Source: Lysobacterales bacterium
GTDB taxonomy: Bacteria > Pseudomonadota > Gammaproteobacteria > Xanthomonadales > SZUA-36
Assembly (NCBI GenBank): GCA_013213875.1
Contig: JABSSV010000110.1
Coordinates: 1-7,472, forward strand
Direction of reading: 5' to 3'
Length of the DNA stretch: 7,472 nt
The position numbers and the translations under genes are program-made. Of the stretch, positions 1-5,253 are shown one piece after another. Numbering within the stretch: position 1 is the first letter of the stretch; each line of letters begins with the position of its first letter. The notes under the pieces were generated by a model. That model had not been told where the DNA came from. It searched no databases and saw only the letters and a program-made list of their open reading frames with translations.

Positions 1-525
1 AGATTCAGAGCCGCTATTAAGGCAGAACATGGCTGCGAAGGGGTTACCGCCAGCGCGCGTGTGTCCAATCTCCCGATTCAGGGCCTCGTTGAAACGCTTG
101 TGGCTGACGCTAGGGGTCATGATATTGGCCATCACATGCGGCTGGTTCATGGCGGCCAGCACGTGATCCGGCGCGTGGCCGGAGCCCAGCATGCCGTAGC
201 CACCGCACTCATACAGAACGGCACCCTTGAGCGTCACGATCCAGGGGCCGCGGGCGGCCAGGCTGACGTAGGGGTTGATGGCGTCATTCGGGTAGAAATT
301 AACGTAGCCATGCTGCAGTTCCGCGATCTGGGCGGCTTCGCTTTCCTGTAGCAATTCCGGATACTCATCTTTCAGCTGTTCAAATGCGGTCAGAGCGCGG
401 TCCACGGCTTCACCAATGCGAACGTCGCTGGCGGCAAAGCGGTTGATCGTGGCGTCGTCCAGGCCTTTGGTTTCGGCCGCGCCGCCGTGATTGCGGAGAA
501 TGGAAAGCTTTTCGATGATGGTCAT
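1..525 (-). CDS. Class III PLP-dependent aminotransferase, N-terminal part (runs off left edge)
   Basis: Reading leftwards from an ATG at 525, the frame stays open to position 1, giving 175 codons with no stop. The protein starts MTIIEKLSILRN. It has a charged N-terminal region (about residues 1-75), then the class III aminotransferase N-terminal pattern, with a Y-containing strand, LKGAVLYECGGYGMLGSGH and a following AAM helix. The visible part ends at FCLNSGSES, which matches the cofactor-phosphate-binding NSG(S/T)E motif of this fold. The catalytic lysine lies beyond the window. The general family of omega- and lysine-type aminotransferases is clear, but the amino donor is not. It lies 81 bp downstream of queG on the same strand and could be cotranscribed with it, although a -10-like box occurs in the gap. 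A GGGA 11 nt before the ATG is the only Shine-Dalgarno candidate. No ATG, GTG or TTG lies in frame in the 75 nt upstream. Confidence 0.82.
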   Translation of the reverse strand, partial: MTIIEKLSILRNHGGAAETKGLDDATINRFAASDVRIGEAVDRALTAFEQLKDEYPELLQESEAAQIAELQHGYVNFYPNDAINPYVSLAARGPWIVTLKGAVLYECGGYGMLGSGHAPDHVLAAMNQPHVMANIMTPSVSHKRFNEALNREIGHTRAGGNPFAAMFCLNSGSES

Positions 526-553
526 GATGGCAAGTATCCCGTCGTCATGTTTA

Positions 554-570
554 CGCGCCAGGTGGGCGCG
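554..570 (-). other. Short G+C-rich stem-loop in the queG-aminotransferase gap
   Basis: CGCGCC and GGCGCG form a perfect 6-bp stem around a 5-nt loop (560-564). It lies between the queG stop and the aminotransferase start, inside the leader that the -10 box at 586-591 would produce. No T-run follows on either strand, so it is not an intrinsic terminator. It could be a leader or mRNA-processing structure, or chance. Confidence 0.4.
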
Positions 571-585
571 AGGAAGGGTCCCAAC

Positions 586-591
586 AGTATA
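586..591 (-). promoter_or_regulatory. Possible -10 box in front of the aminotransferase gene
   Basis: On the minus strand this reads TATACT, five of six matches to the sigma-70 -10 consensus, 60 bp before the aminotransferase ATG and just past the queG stop. No convincing -35 box is seen at 16-18 bp (GGGCGT at 17 bp), so the promoter is tentative. The gene may simply be read through from queG. Confidence 0.3.
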
Positions 592-606
592 ACGCTTTGT
601 GTCGCC

Positions 607-1722
607 TTACGCCCCTTTTGCCTGCTTTTCACGCTGCCGGGTCAGCGCCCAAGCCACGTGCTCACGCACCAGGGCAGAGTGGTCGTCCGCGCGGGCTTCC
701 AGCGCCCTCACGGTTGCCGGCGAAGCCGGCGCGTTACCGAGGGCCACCGCAATATTGCGCAGCCAGGACTCAAAGCCGATGCGGCGAATCGGGCTGCCCT
801 CGGTGCGCTTGAGAAATTCCTCTTCCTGCCAGGCAAACAGTTCCCGCAGCTCGGGTGCGTCCAGCCCCTGGCGGGGCGCAAAGTCACTTTCTTCCGAGGC
901 CTGGGCGAAGCGGTTCCAGGGGCATACCGCCTGACAGTCATCACAGCCATAGATGCGGTTGCCCATAAGGGGGCGCAGTTCCACCGGAATCGTATCGCGC
1001 AGTTCAATGGTCAGATAGGAAATGCAGCGCCGCGCGTCCACGCGATAGGGCGCCACGATGGCTCCGGTCGGGCAGACGTCAATGCAGCGCGTGCAATCGC
1101 CACAGTGATCGCTGGCCGGCGTGTCCAGCGGCAGGGGCAGATCCGTGTAGATTTCGCCCAGAAAGAACCAGCTGCCGGTGCCCTTGTCCAGCAGATTGCT
1201 GTGCTTGCCGATCCAGCCCAGCCCGGCTTTTTCCGCCAGCGCTTTCTCCAGCACCGGTGCCGAATCAACAAAGACGCGATAGCCGAAGGGCCCCACGGCA
1301 GCTTCAATGCGCGTGGCCAGTTGCTGTAGCCGCCGGCGCAGCACCTTGTGGTAATCGCGACCGAGTGCGTAGCGTGATACAAAACCCTGTTCACCCTGTT
1401 CCAGCAATTCAAAGACGTGGTCCTGACCCTCAGGCAGGTAGTCCATGCGCGCGGAAATTACGCGCACGGTGCCGGGCACCAGATCGGCCGGACGGCTACG
1501 ACGGGTGCCGTGACGAGCCATCCAGCCCATCTCGCCATGAAAACCGTCGTCCAGCCAGCGCTGCAGCCAGGCTTCATGCTGACCCAGTTCCGTATCGGTA
1601 ATGCCGAGTTTTTGAAACCCCAGCTCCTGACCCCAGGCCTTGATCTGCGTCGCCAGTTGCTCCGGCGATGGCTCCCGCGTGCCCGATGGGGGCTCAGAGG
1701 GCTTGGGTATGGGCCCGTTCAC
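607..1722 (-). CDS. queG: Epoxyqueuosine reductase QueG
   Basis: QueG carries out the last step of queuosine synthesis, reducing epoxyqueuosine to queuosine at wobble position 34 of GUN tRNAs. The family uses cobalamin and two [4Fe-4S] clusters in the cytosol. The 371-residue protein is close to E. coli QueG (379). Its N-terminal DUF1730-type domain contains GFQKLGITDTEL (residues 35-46) and HGEMGWMARHG (62-72). The loop RVFVDSAPVLEKALA holds the expected general-acid Asp (D153). Cluster cysteines are C207, C210, C213, C217 and C233, C260, C263, C267, all present. The C-terminal 60 residues resemble the HEAT-like tRNA-binding tail. The start is GTG at 1722: it is preceded by GAGG at 10 nt, an in-frame TAA lies just upstream, and no internal ATG precedes the conserved region. 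The Pro-rich first 15 residues are not conserved. It is divergent from nnr with 14 bp between start codons. Confidence 0.98.
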   Translation of the reverse strand: MNGPIPKPSEPPSGTREPSPEQLATQIKAWGQELGFQKLGITDTELGQHEAWLQRWLDDGFHGEMGWMARHGTRRSRPADLVPGTVRVISARMDYLPEGQDHVFELLEQGEQGFVSRYALGRDYHKVLRRRLQQLATRIEAAVGPFGYRVFVDSAPVLEKALAEKAGLGWIGKHSNLLDKGTGSWFFLGEIYTDLPLPLDTPASDHCGDCTRCIDVCPTGAIVAPYRVDARRCISYLTIELRDTIPVELRPLMGNRIYGCDDCQAVCPWNRFAQASEESDFAPRQGLDAPELRELFAWQEEEFLKRTEGSPIRRIGFESWLRNIAVALGNAPASPATVRALEARADDHSALVREHVAWALTRQREKQAKGA

Positions 1723-1730
1723 CTTATAAT
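1703..1730 (+). promoter_or_regulatory. Candidate nnr promoter with perfect -10, apparently leaderless
   Basis: TATAAT at 1725-1730 is a perfect sigma-70 -10 box. TTGGGT at 1703-1708 (3 of 6) lies 16 bp upstream, inside the start of queG. A start of transcription about 7 bp after the -10 falls at 1736-1738, on the GTG at 1737 taken as the nnr start. No Shine-Dalgarno sequence is seen before that GTG, which fits a leaderless mRNA. Confidence 0.5.
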
Positions 1731-1732
1731 TG

Positions 1733-1736
1733 CCTC
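1733..1736 (-). promoter_or_regulatory. Ribosome binding site for queG
   Basis: GAGG on the minus strand lies 10 nt before the queG GTG at 1722. It is the only purine-rich stretch near that start and supports the GTG. It abuts the nnr GTG on the opposite strand. Confidence 0.55.
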
Positions 1737-3218
1737 GTGTTTACGATTAGCGACAAATTGTATACCGCCGAGGGCGTGCGGCAACTGGACCAGCTGGCCA
1801 TGGCGGCGGAGCAGGTCGATGGCTACGCACTCATGTGCCGCGCTGGCGCGGCCCTGGTGGAGGCGGCGCGGGCGCGCTGGACCTCGCATAATGCCTGGCT
1901 GGTGGTGTGTGGTGGCGGTAATAACGGAGGTGACGGTTATGTTGCCGCGCGCCTCGCCCGAGCCAGCGGCGTGGAGGTGACGGTGATGGCGGTCATTGAT
2001 CCGGCGCAGTTAACGGGCGCCGCAGCCCGGGCGGCCGATGAATGGCGCGCCTGTGGGGGGCAGGTGTTGCCGCCGGAAGCGCCCATCGCCGATGACATCA
2101 GTCTGGTCATTGATGCGCTGCTGGGGACGGGGCTCAATCGCCCGGTCAGCGGCAGCGTGGCGCGCCTTCTTGAACGGCTTAATGCCCTACCGTGTCCGCG
2201 CATCGCGGTTGATATTCCTTCCGGGATCCATGCGGATACGGGGGCGGTCATGGGCAGCGCCTTGCTGGCGGACCAAACGGTAACTTTCATTGGCAAGAAG
2301 CGCGGTTTGTACACGGCGGACGGTCCACAGCATGCCGGTCGCATTGTCTTTGAACGCCTCGATGTGCCTTCAACGGTCTACGCGAGTGGTCCGCCGGCCG
2401 GGCATTTGCTCGCCAGCGACTTTGCGCGGCATGTCCTGGCGCCACGTTCCCGTAACAGTCATAAGGGCCAGTTCGGTCACGTGCTGGTGGTGGCTGGCCA
2501 GGCAGGCATGAGCGGCGCGGCGCGGTTGGCCGGTGAGGGTGCGCTGCGTGTGGGCGCTGGTCTGGTTACCCTGGCGACGGCAGCGGTGCATGCATCGCAG
2601 CTCAATATCGGTCTTCCCGAGCTCATGGTGCAGGCGGTGAGCGGTGGCGAGGATCTAACTCAGGTGGCCGAGCGAGCCACGGTACTGGCCGTAGGGCCGG
2701 GCCTGGGCACCAGTGCCTGGGCACAAGGTCTGTTACGGGCGTGTCTGACCGATTCGCGGCCGCTGGTGGTGGATGCTGACGGGCTCAATCTGCTGGCTCA
2801 GGAAGCGGTTCCGCAGCGGTCAGACTGGGTGCTCACCCCGCATCCGGGGGAAGCAGCACGTTTGCTGGACACCGATACGGCTTCCGTGCAGGCCGACCGG
2901 CTGGCGGCCGCGCATACGCTGGCGCAGCGGTTTCAGGCGGTTGTGCTGCTCAAGGGCTGTGGCAGCGTGCTGGCCGCTCCGAGCGGTGACTGGGCGGTTT
3001 GCGCCACCGGTAACCCGGGCATGGCGACCGCCGGCTGTGGTGATGTGCTAACCGGTGTTGTTGCGGGTTTGCTGGCGCAGGGTTATGACAGCTGGCACGC
3101 CGCCAGCCTGGGCGCCGTGGTCCACGGTTTGGCCGGAGACCGGGCGGCGGAGCAGGGGGAGCGCGGTCTGCTGGCCAGTGATGTGGCCAGGGAGTTAAGA
3201 GGTGCGGTCAATGGCTAG
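1737..3218 (+). CDS. nnr: Bifunctional NAD(P)H-hydrate epimerase / ADP-dependent NAD(P)H-hydrate dehydratase
   Basis: Nnr (YjeF) repairs hydrated NADH and NADPH: the N-terminal domain interconverts R and S hydrates, and the C-terminal domain dehydrates the S form using ADP. With the start at GTG 1737 the protein has 493 residues, near the usual ~500. The epimerase domain shows CGGGNNGGDGYVAARL (58-73), IDALLGTG with D126, and VDIPSGIHADTG (158-169). The ribokinase-like dehydratase domain shows SHKGQFGHVLVVAG (241-254), GPGLG (320-324), DADGLNLL (346-353), TPHPGEAARLL (367-377) and GNPGMATAGCGDVLTG (425-440), with the catalytic Asp at D436. Both halves look active. An in-frame ATG at 1668 would add 23 unconserved residues, overlap queG by 55 nt and lie upstream of the -10 box, so I prefer GTG 1737. 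The stop overlaps the tsaE start. Confidence 0.97.
   Translation: MFTISDKLYTAEGVRQLDQLAMAAEQVDGYALMCRAGAALVEAARARWTSHNAWLVVCGGGNNGGDGYVAARLARASGVEVTVMAVIDPAQLTGAAARAADEWRACGGQVLPPEAPIADDISLVIDALLGTGLNRPVSGSVARLLERLNALPCPRIAVDIPSGIHADTGAVMGSALLADQTVTFIGKKRGLYTADGPQHAGRIVFERLDVPSTVYASGPPAGHLLASDFARHVLAPRSRNSHKGQFGHVLVVAGQAGMSGAARLAGEGALRVGAGLVTLATAAVHASQLNIGLPELMVQAVSGGEDLTQVAERATVLAVGPGLGTSAWAQGLLRACLTDSRPLVVDADGLNLLAQEAVPQRSDWVLTPHPGEAARLLDTDTASVQADRLAAAHTLAQRFQAVVLLKGCGSVLAAPSGDWAVCATGNPGMATAGCGDVLTGVVAGLLAQGYDSWHAASLGAVVHGLAGDRAAEQGERGLLASDVARELRGAVNG
1757..1784 (-). promoter_or_regulatory. Candidate queG promoter inside the 5' end of nnr
   Basis: On the minus strand TTGCCG (1784-1779, 4 of 6) and TACAAT (1762-1757, 5 of 6) are spaced by 16 bp. 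Transcription would begin near 1750, giving a leader of about 28 nt that includes the GAGG ribosome binding site. The element lies wholly inside the nnr coding region. It was found by eye and has not been scored against background. Confidence 0.4.
3197..3202 (+). promoter_or_regulatory. Ribosome binding site for tsaE
   Basis: AAGAGG lies 8 nt before ATG 3211, inside the last codons of nnr. It fixes the tsaE start at that ATG rather than at the in-frame GTG at 3202, which overlaps the site itself. Confidence 0.7.
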
Positions 3219-3714
3219 TGGGGAAGACCGGCAGCGTCCGACGCTGGAGACTGAGGTTCTGGATGAGGCAGCCATGATCGCCCTGGCGGCGCGCTTGGCG
3301 ACGGAACTCGCGGCGCCCCTGGTCGTGTTTCTGGAGGGTGACCTGGGCGCGGGTAAGACCACCTTTGTACGCGCCCTGATACAGGGGCTGGGTCATCCGG
3401 GGCGGGTGAAGAGTCCGACCTATGGTCTGTTGGAACACTATGAACTGGGTGCCATGGAGGTTTTGCATCTGGATCTGTATCGCATTGGGGATCCGGGTGA
3501 GCTGGAGTACCTGGGCATCAGTGATCTGCATGATGAGCGCAGTTTGCTGTTGATCGAATGGCCAGAGCGCGGTGAGGGGGCTCTGCCGGCGCCTGACCTG
3601 TCCCTGCGTTTGCAGGAGGCGTTCACGAAGCAGGGCGTGGGAAGACGCCTATCTTTTTACGCGCATTCAAATTCAGGTATTGAGTTATGCCGGTCTATTA
3701 AAGCAATGCTTTAA
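3211..3714 (+). CDS. tsaE: tRNA threonylcarbamoyladenosine synthesis ATPase TsaE
   Basis: TsaE (YjeE) is the P-loop ATPase that, with TsaB and TsaD, supports threonylcarbamoyl transfer to A37 of ANN-decoding tRNAs (t6A). It is usually essential in bacteria. The 167-residue product is slightly longer than E. coli TsaE (153), mostly from about 10 extra N-terminal residues and the tail. Visible motifs are Walker A GDLGAGKTT (43-51), SPTY (68-71), HLDLYR (86-91) and the family signature IEWPERG (115-121). The start ATG 3211 has a good ribosome binding site, and the 8-nt overlap with the nnr stop (ATGGCTAG) suggests translational coupling. The last ~25 codons are unlike the rest: A+T-rich with AGA, CTA, TTA, TCT and TCA, forming the left flank of the A+T-rich intergenic region. 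The protein pattern there (GRRLSFYAHSNSG) still looks like a normal TsaE C-terminus. Confidence 0.97.
   Translation: MASGEDRQRPTLETEVLDEAAMIALAARLATELAAPLVVFLEGDLGAGKTTFVRALIQGLGHPGRVKSPTYGLLEHYELGAMEVLHLDLYRIGDPGELEYLGISDLHDERSLLLIEWPERGEGALPAPDLSLRLQEAFTKQGVGRRLSFYAHSNSGIELCRSIKAML
3698..3714 (+). other. A+T-rich hairpin across the tsaE stop codon
   Basis: TTAAAGC and GCTTTAA form a perfect 7-bp stem around AAT, ending on the tsaE TAA and followed by ATTTTG. The stem has only two G-C pairs and the T-run is four bases, so at best it is a weak terminator. The AAAGCAAT word recurs at 3780-3787. Confidence 0.3.
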
Positions 3715-3717
3715 ATT

Positions 3718-3745
3718 TTGAATCTAGTAAAAATTTCTATCTAAT
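3718..3745 (+). promoter_or_regulatory. Candidate amiB promoter
   Basis: TTGAAT (3718-3723, 4 of 6) and TCTAAT (3740-3745, 5 of 6) are separated by 16 bp of A+T-rich DNA just after tsaE. Transcription would start near 3752, leaving an ~80-nt leader that contains the hairpin at 3766-3786. This would give amiB, and perhaps mutL-miaA, expression independent of nnr-tsaE. A+T-rich sequence yields chance -10 matches, so confidence is moderate. Confidence 0.4.
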
Positions 3746-3765
3746 TATTTTTCATAAAGAAACCG

Positions 3766-3786
3766 TTGCTTTTTCACGAAAAGCAA
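3766..3786 (+). repeat. Perfect 8-bp inverted repeat in the amiB leader
   Basis: TTGCTTTT (3766-3773) and AAAAGCAA (3779-3786) flank a 5-nt loop TCACG. No T-run follows on the plus strand and none precedes on the other strand, so it is not a terminator. It may be an mRNA leader hairpin or a dyad operator. Its right arm contains AAAGCAAT (3780-3787), also found at 3700-3707. Confidence 0.6.
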
Positions 3787-3818
3787 TTCATCATAGCGGC
3801 ACGTGCTGTTGACGTTAT

Positions 3819-3823
3819 GGGGA
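3819..3823 (+). promoter_or_regulatory. Ribosome binding site deciding the amiB GTG start
   Basis: GGGGA lies 9 nt before GTG 3833. In that frame a TGA occurs at 3824-3826, so GTG 3833 is the first possible start. The nearby ATG at 3823 is out of frame and overlaps this site. Confidence 0.6.
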
Positions 3824-3832
3824 TGAAAATTC

Positions 3833-5131
3833 GTGAAGCGCCTGACCGCCTTGCTACTGCTGATTGTCGCGGGCCCCGCTCTGGCTGCCGAGGTCAACGG
3901 GTTTCGGGTCTGGACTGATCCGGAGAAAACCCGCGCGGTACTGGATCTCGACAGCGCGGCGGATTATCAGCTCTTCACCCTTCAAAACCCCCATCGCGTG
4001 GTGCTGGACCTGAAAGACTCGGCCGTGAGCACACCGCTGGCGTTCAACGAGGAGCACGGAGGCGTGCTTCGGGGCGTGCGGCATGGCCGGCCCGACCCGA
4101 ACACCTTGCGCGTGGTACTTGATCTGGACGGCGAGGCACGGGCCAAAAGCTTCTTGCTGGCGCCGACAGGGCAGTACGGGCACCGACTGGTGGTCGATAT
4201 ATTCGATCAGGAGAACACCGGTCAGACGCCTGAAGTGCGCACCTTGGCATCGGTTCAGGGGGACAGCGAGCGCGACCTGGTGATCGTTATCGATGCGGGG
4301 CATGGCGGTGAGGACCCCGGTGCGATCGGTAAACATAAAACGCGGGAAAAAGACGTAGTTCTACAGATATCGAAACGCCTGAAAAAGGTGATCGACGCCG
4401 AACCGGGCATGCGCGCCGTGCTGACGCGCAGTGGCGATTACTATCTGCCGCACCGCACCCGCTATGAAAAAGCCCGGGACGAACGGGCCGATCTGTTTGT
4501 CAGTATTCATGCGGATGCATTCACCAAACGCAGCGTCAAGGGCAGTTCGGTTTTTGTCCTGTCCCAGCGTGGCGCCAGCAGTGAGTTTGCCCGATTGATT
4601 GCGCAAGGGGAGAACGCCTCGGACCTGGTGGGTGGCGTGTCGCTAAACGACAAGGACGATTTGCTCACTTCCGTGCTGCTGGATCTGTCCCAAAGTGCCA
4701 CCATTCAGGCCAGTAACGGGATTGCCCAGTCCATTCTGGATTCCATCGGCAAGACTGCCAAGGTCCATAAACCGCACGTGGGGCGCGCCAATTTTCTGGT
4801 GCTGAAGTCGCCGGACGTGCCCTCCGTGTTGATTGAAACGGCCTTTATCAGTAATCCCACGGAAGAGAAGCGACTCACGGAACGGGAGTTCCAGTCGAAT
4901 ATGGCAAAAGCCATTGCTCGCGGCATCAAGAATTATTTCTATCGCAGTCCGCCGCCTGGCACTTGGATCGCTTCCCAGCGGCAAAGCACGCGGCATGTGG
5001 TTGCTCGGGGAGAAACGCTCGGTGGCATCGCCAATCGTTACCAGGTGACGCTCAGCAGTCTGCGCCAGGCCAACAAGTTGCCTAGCGACGTGATTATGGT
5101 GGGCACGGAATTGCTGATACCTACCAGCTAG
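3833..5131 (+). CDS. amiB: Exported N-acetylmuramoyl-L-alanine amidase, AmiB type (AMIN-Amidase_3-LysM)
   Basis: This zinc amidase cuts the bond between N-acetylmuramic acid and L-alanine in peptidoglycan, and in related bacteria splits daughter cells at the septum. The 432-residue protein begins with a signal peptide MKRLTALLLLIVAGPALA, with likely cleavage after ALA (residue 18). An AMIN domain (about 20-125) targets it to the septum. Amidase_3 (about 148-370) has all the expected residues: H157 in DAGHGGEDPGA, E172 in REKDVVL, H226 in FVSIHADAF and E335 in VLIETAFISN. The insert around 258-295 (ENASDLVGGVSLNDKDD onward) matches the autoinhibitory helix that EnvC- or NlpD-type activators displace. 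A C-terminal LysM domain (387-430, HVVARGETLGGIANRY) binds glycan. The start is GTG, with GGGGA at 9 nt. The gene is preceded by a 118-bp A+T-rich gap with its own candidate promoter and followed by mutL on the same strand. Confidence 0.96.
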   Translation: MKRLTALLLLIVAGPALAAEVNGFRVWTDPEKTRAVLDLDSAADYQLFTLQNPHRVVLDLKDSAVSTPLAFNEEHGGVLRGVRHGRPDPNTLRVVLDLDGEARAKSFLLAPTGQYGHRLVVDIFDQENTGQTPEVRTLASVQGDSERDLVIVIDAGHGGEDPGAIGKHKTREKDVVLQISKRLKKVIDAEPGMRAVLTRSGDYYLPHRTRYEKARDERADLFVSIHADAFTKRSVKGSSVFVLSQRGASSEFARLIAQGENASDLVGGVSLNDKDDLLTSVLLDLSQSATIQASNGIAQSILDSIGKTAKVHKPHVGRANFLVLKSPDVPSVLIETAFISNPTEEKRLTEREFQSNMAKAIARGIKNYFYRSPPPGTWIASQRQSTRHVVARGETLGGIANRYQVTLSSLRQANKLPSDVIMVGTELLIPTS

Positions 5132-5145
5132 GCCATCTGGCTTAG

Positions 5146-5181
5146 GTTTTGCCCCGCTGTCCACCAGCAGGGCTGGAAAAC
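5146..5181. repeat. Imperfect inverted repeat between amiB and mutL
   Basis: GCCCCGCTG (5151-5159) pairs with CAGCAGGGC (5165-5173) except for one C-A mismatch, around a 5-nt loop. TTTT (5147-5150) could pair further with AAAA (5177-5180) across a 3-nt bulge. The T-run precedes and the A-run follows the stem, so on neither strand does a T-run follow. It is therefore not a standard intrinsic terminator. It may be a leader or processing structure between amiB and mutL. Confidence 0.5.
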
Positions 5182-5191
5182 TTCCATGCAA

Positions 5192-5206
5192 GCTGTCTTG
5201 TACAGC
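5192..5206 (+). other. Small stem-loop upstream of mutL
   Basis: GCTGT (5192-5196) and ACAGC (5202-5206) can form a 5-bp stem with loop CTTGT. The alternative pair CAGC/GCTG at 5203-5213 shares its right arm. It lies 48 bp before the preferred mutL ATG and may be chance. Confidence 0.25.
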
Positions 5207-5253
5207 GCCGCTGAAACGCTATCATGCGGTTTCTCCCTGCTGCGGCTCCTGCC

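Larger units (their letters stand above)
3715..3832. other. A+T-rich intergenic region between tsaE and amiB
   Basis: This 118-bp gap and the preceding end of tsaE are strikingly A+T-rich: 35 G+C in the 120 bases 3661-3780 (29%), against about 60-65% around it. It holds the candidate amiB promoter, the 8-bp hairpin and the repeated AAAGCAAT words. No ORF, terminal inverted repeats or target duplication was seen. Confidence 0.75.

Noticed and set aside
61..351. 96-codon plus-strand frame at the left edge
   Set aside because: The opposite strand encodes the aminotransferase with recognisable motifs, so this is its shadow.
487..1329. 280-codon open frame on the plus strand opposite queG and the aminotransferase start
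   Set aside because: It is antisense to clear queG motifs, has low-complexity Arg/Gly/Ala composition and no recognisable domain. Long antisense frames are common in G+C-rich genes.
1668..1736. Upstream ATG start for nnr
   Set aside because: The extra 23 residues are unconserved, overlap queG by 55 nt and lie upstream of the TATAAT box.
3766..3786. Hairpin as an intrinsic terminator after tsaE
   Set aside because: The T-run is part of the left arm; the sequence after the right arm is TTCATC, with no T-run.
3809..3814. TTGACG as a -35 box for amiB
   Set aside because: A -10 at 16-18 bp would fall on or after the GTG start, and no A+T-rich hexamer is there.
3640..3832. A+T-rich segment as an IS or MITE remnant
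   Set aside because: No terminal inverted repeats at its ends, target-site duplication or transposase fragment could be seen, and the tsaE reading frame is intact through it.
4643..5191. 182-codon minus-strand frame over the amiB 3' end
   Set aside because: It is antisense to the Amidase_3 and LysM regions, and its protein has no recognisable features.
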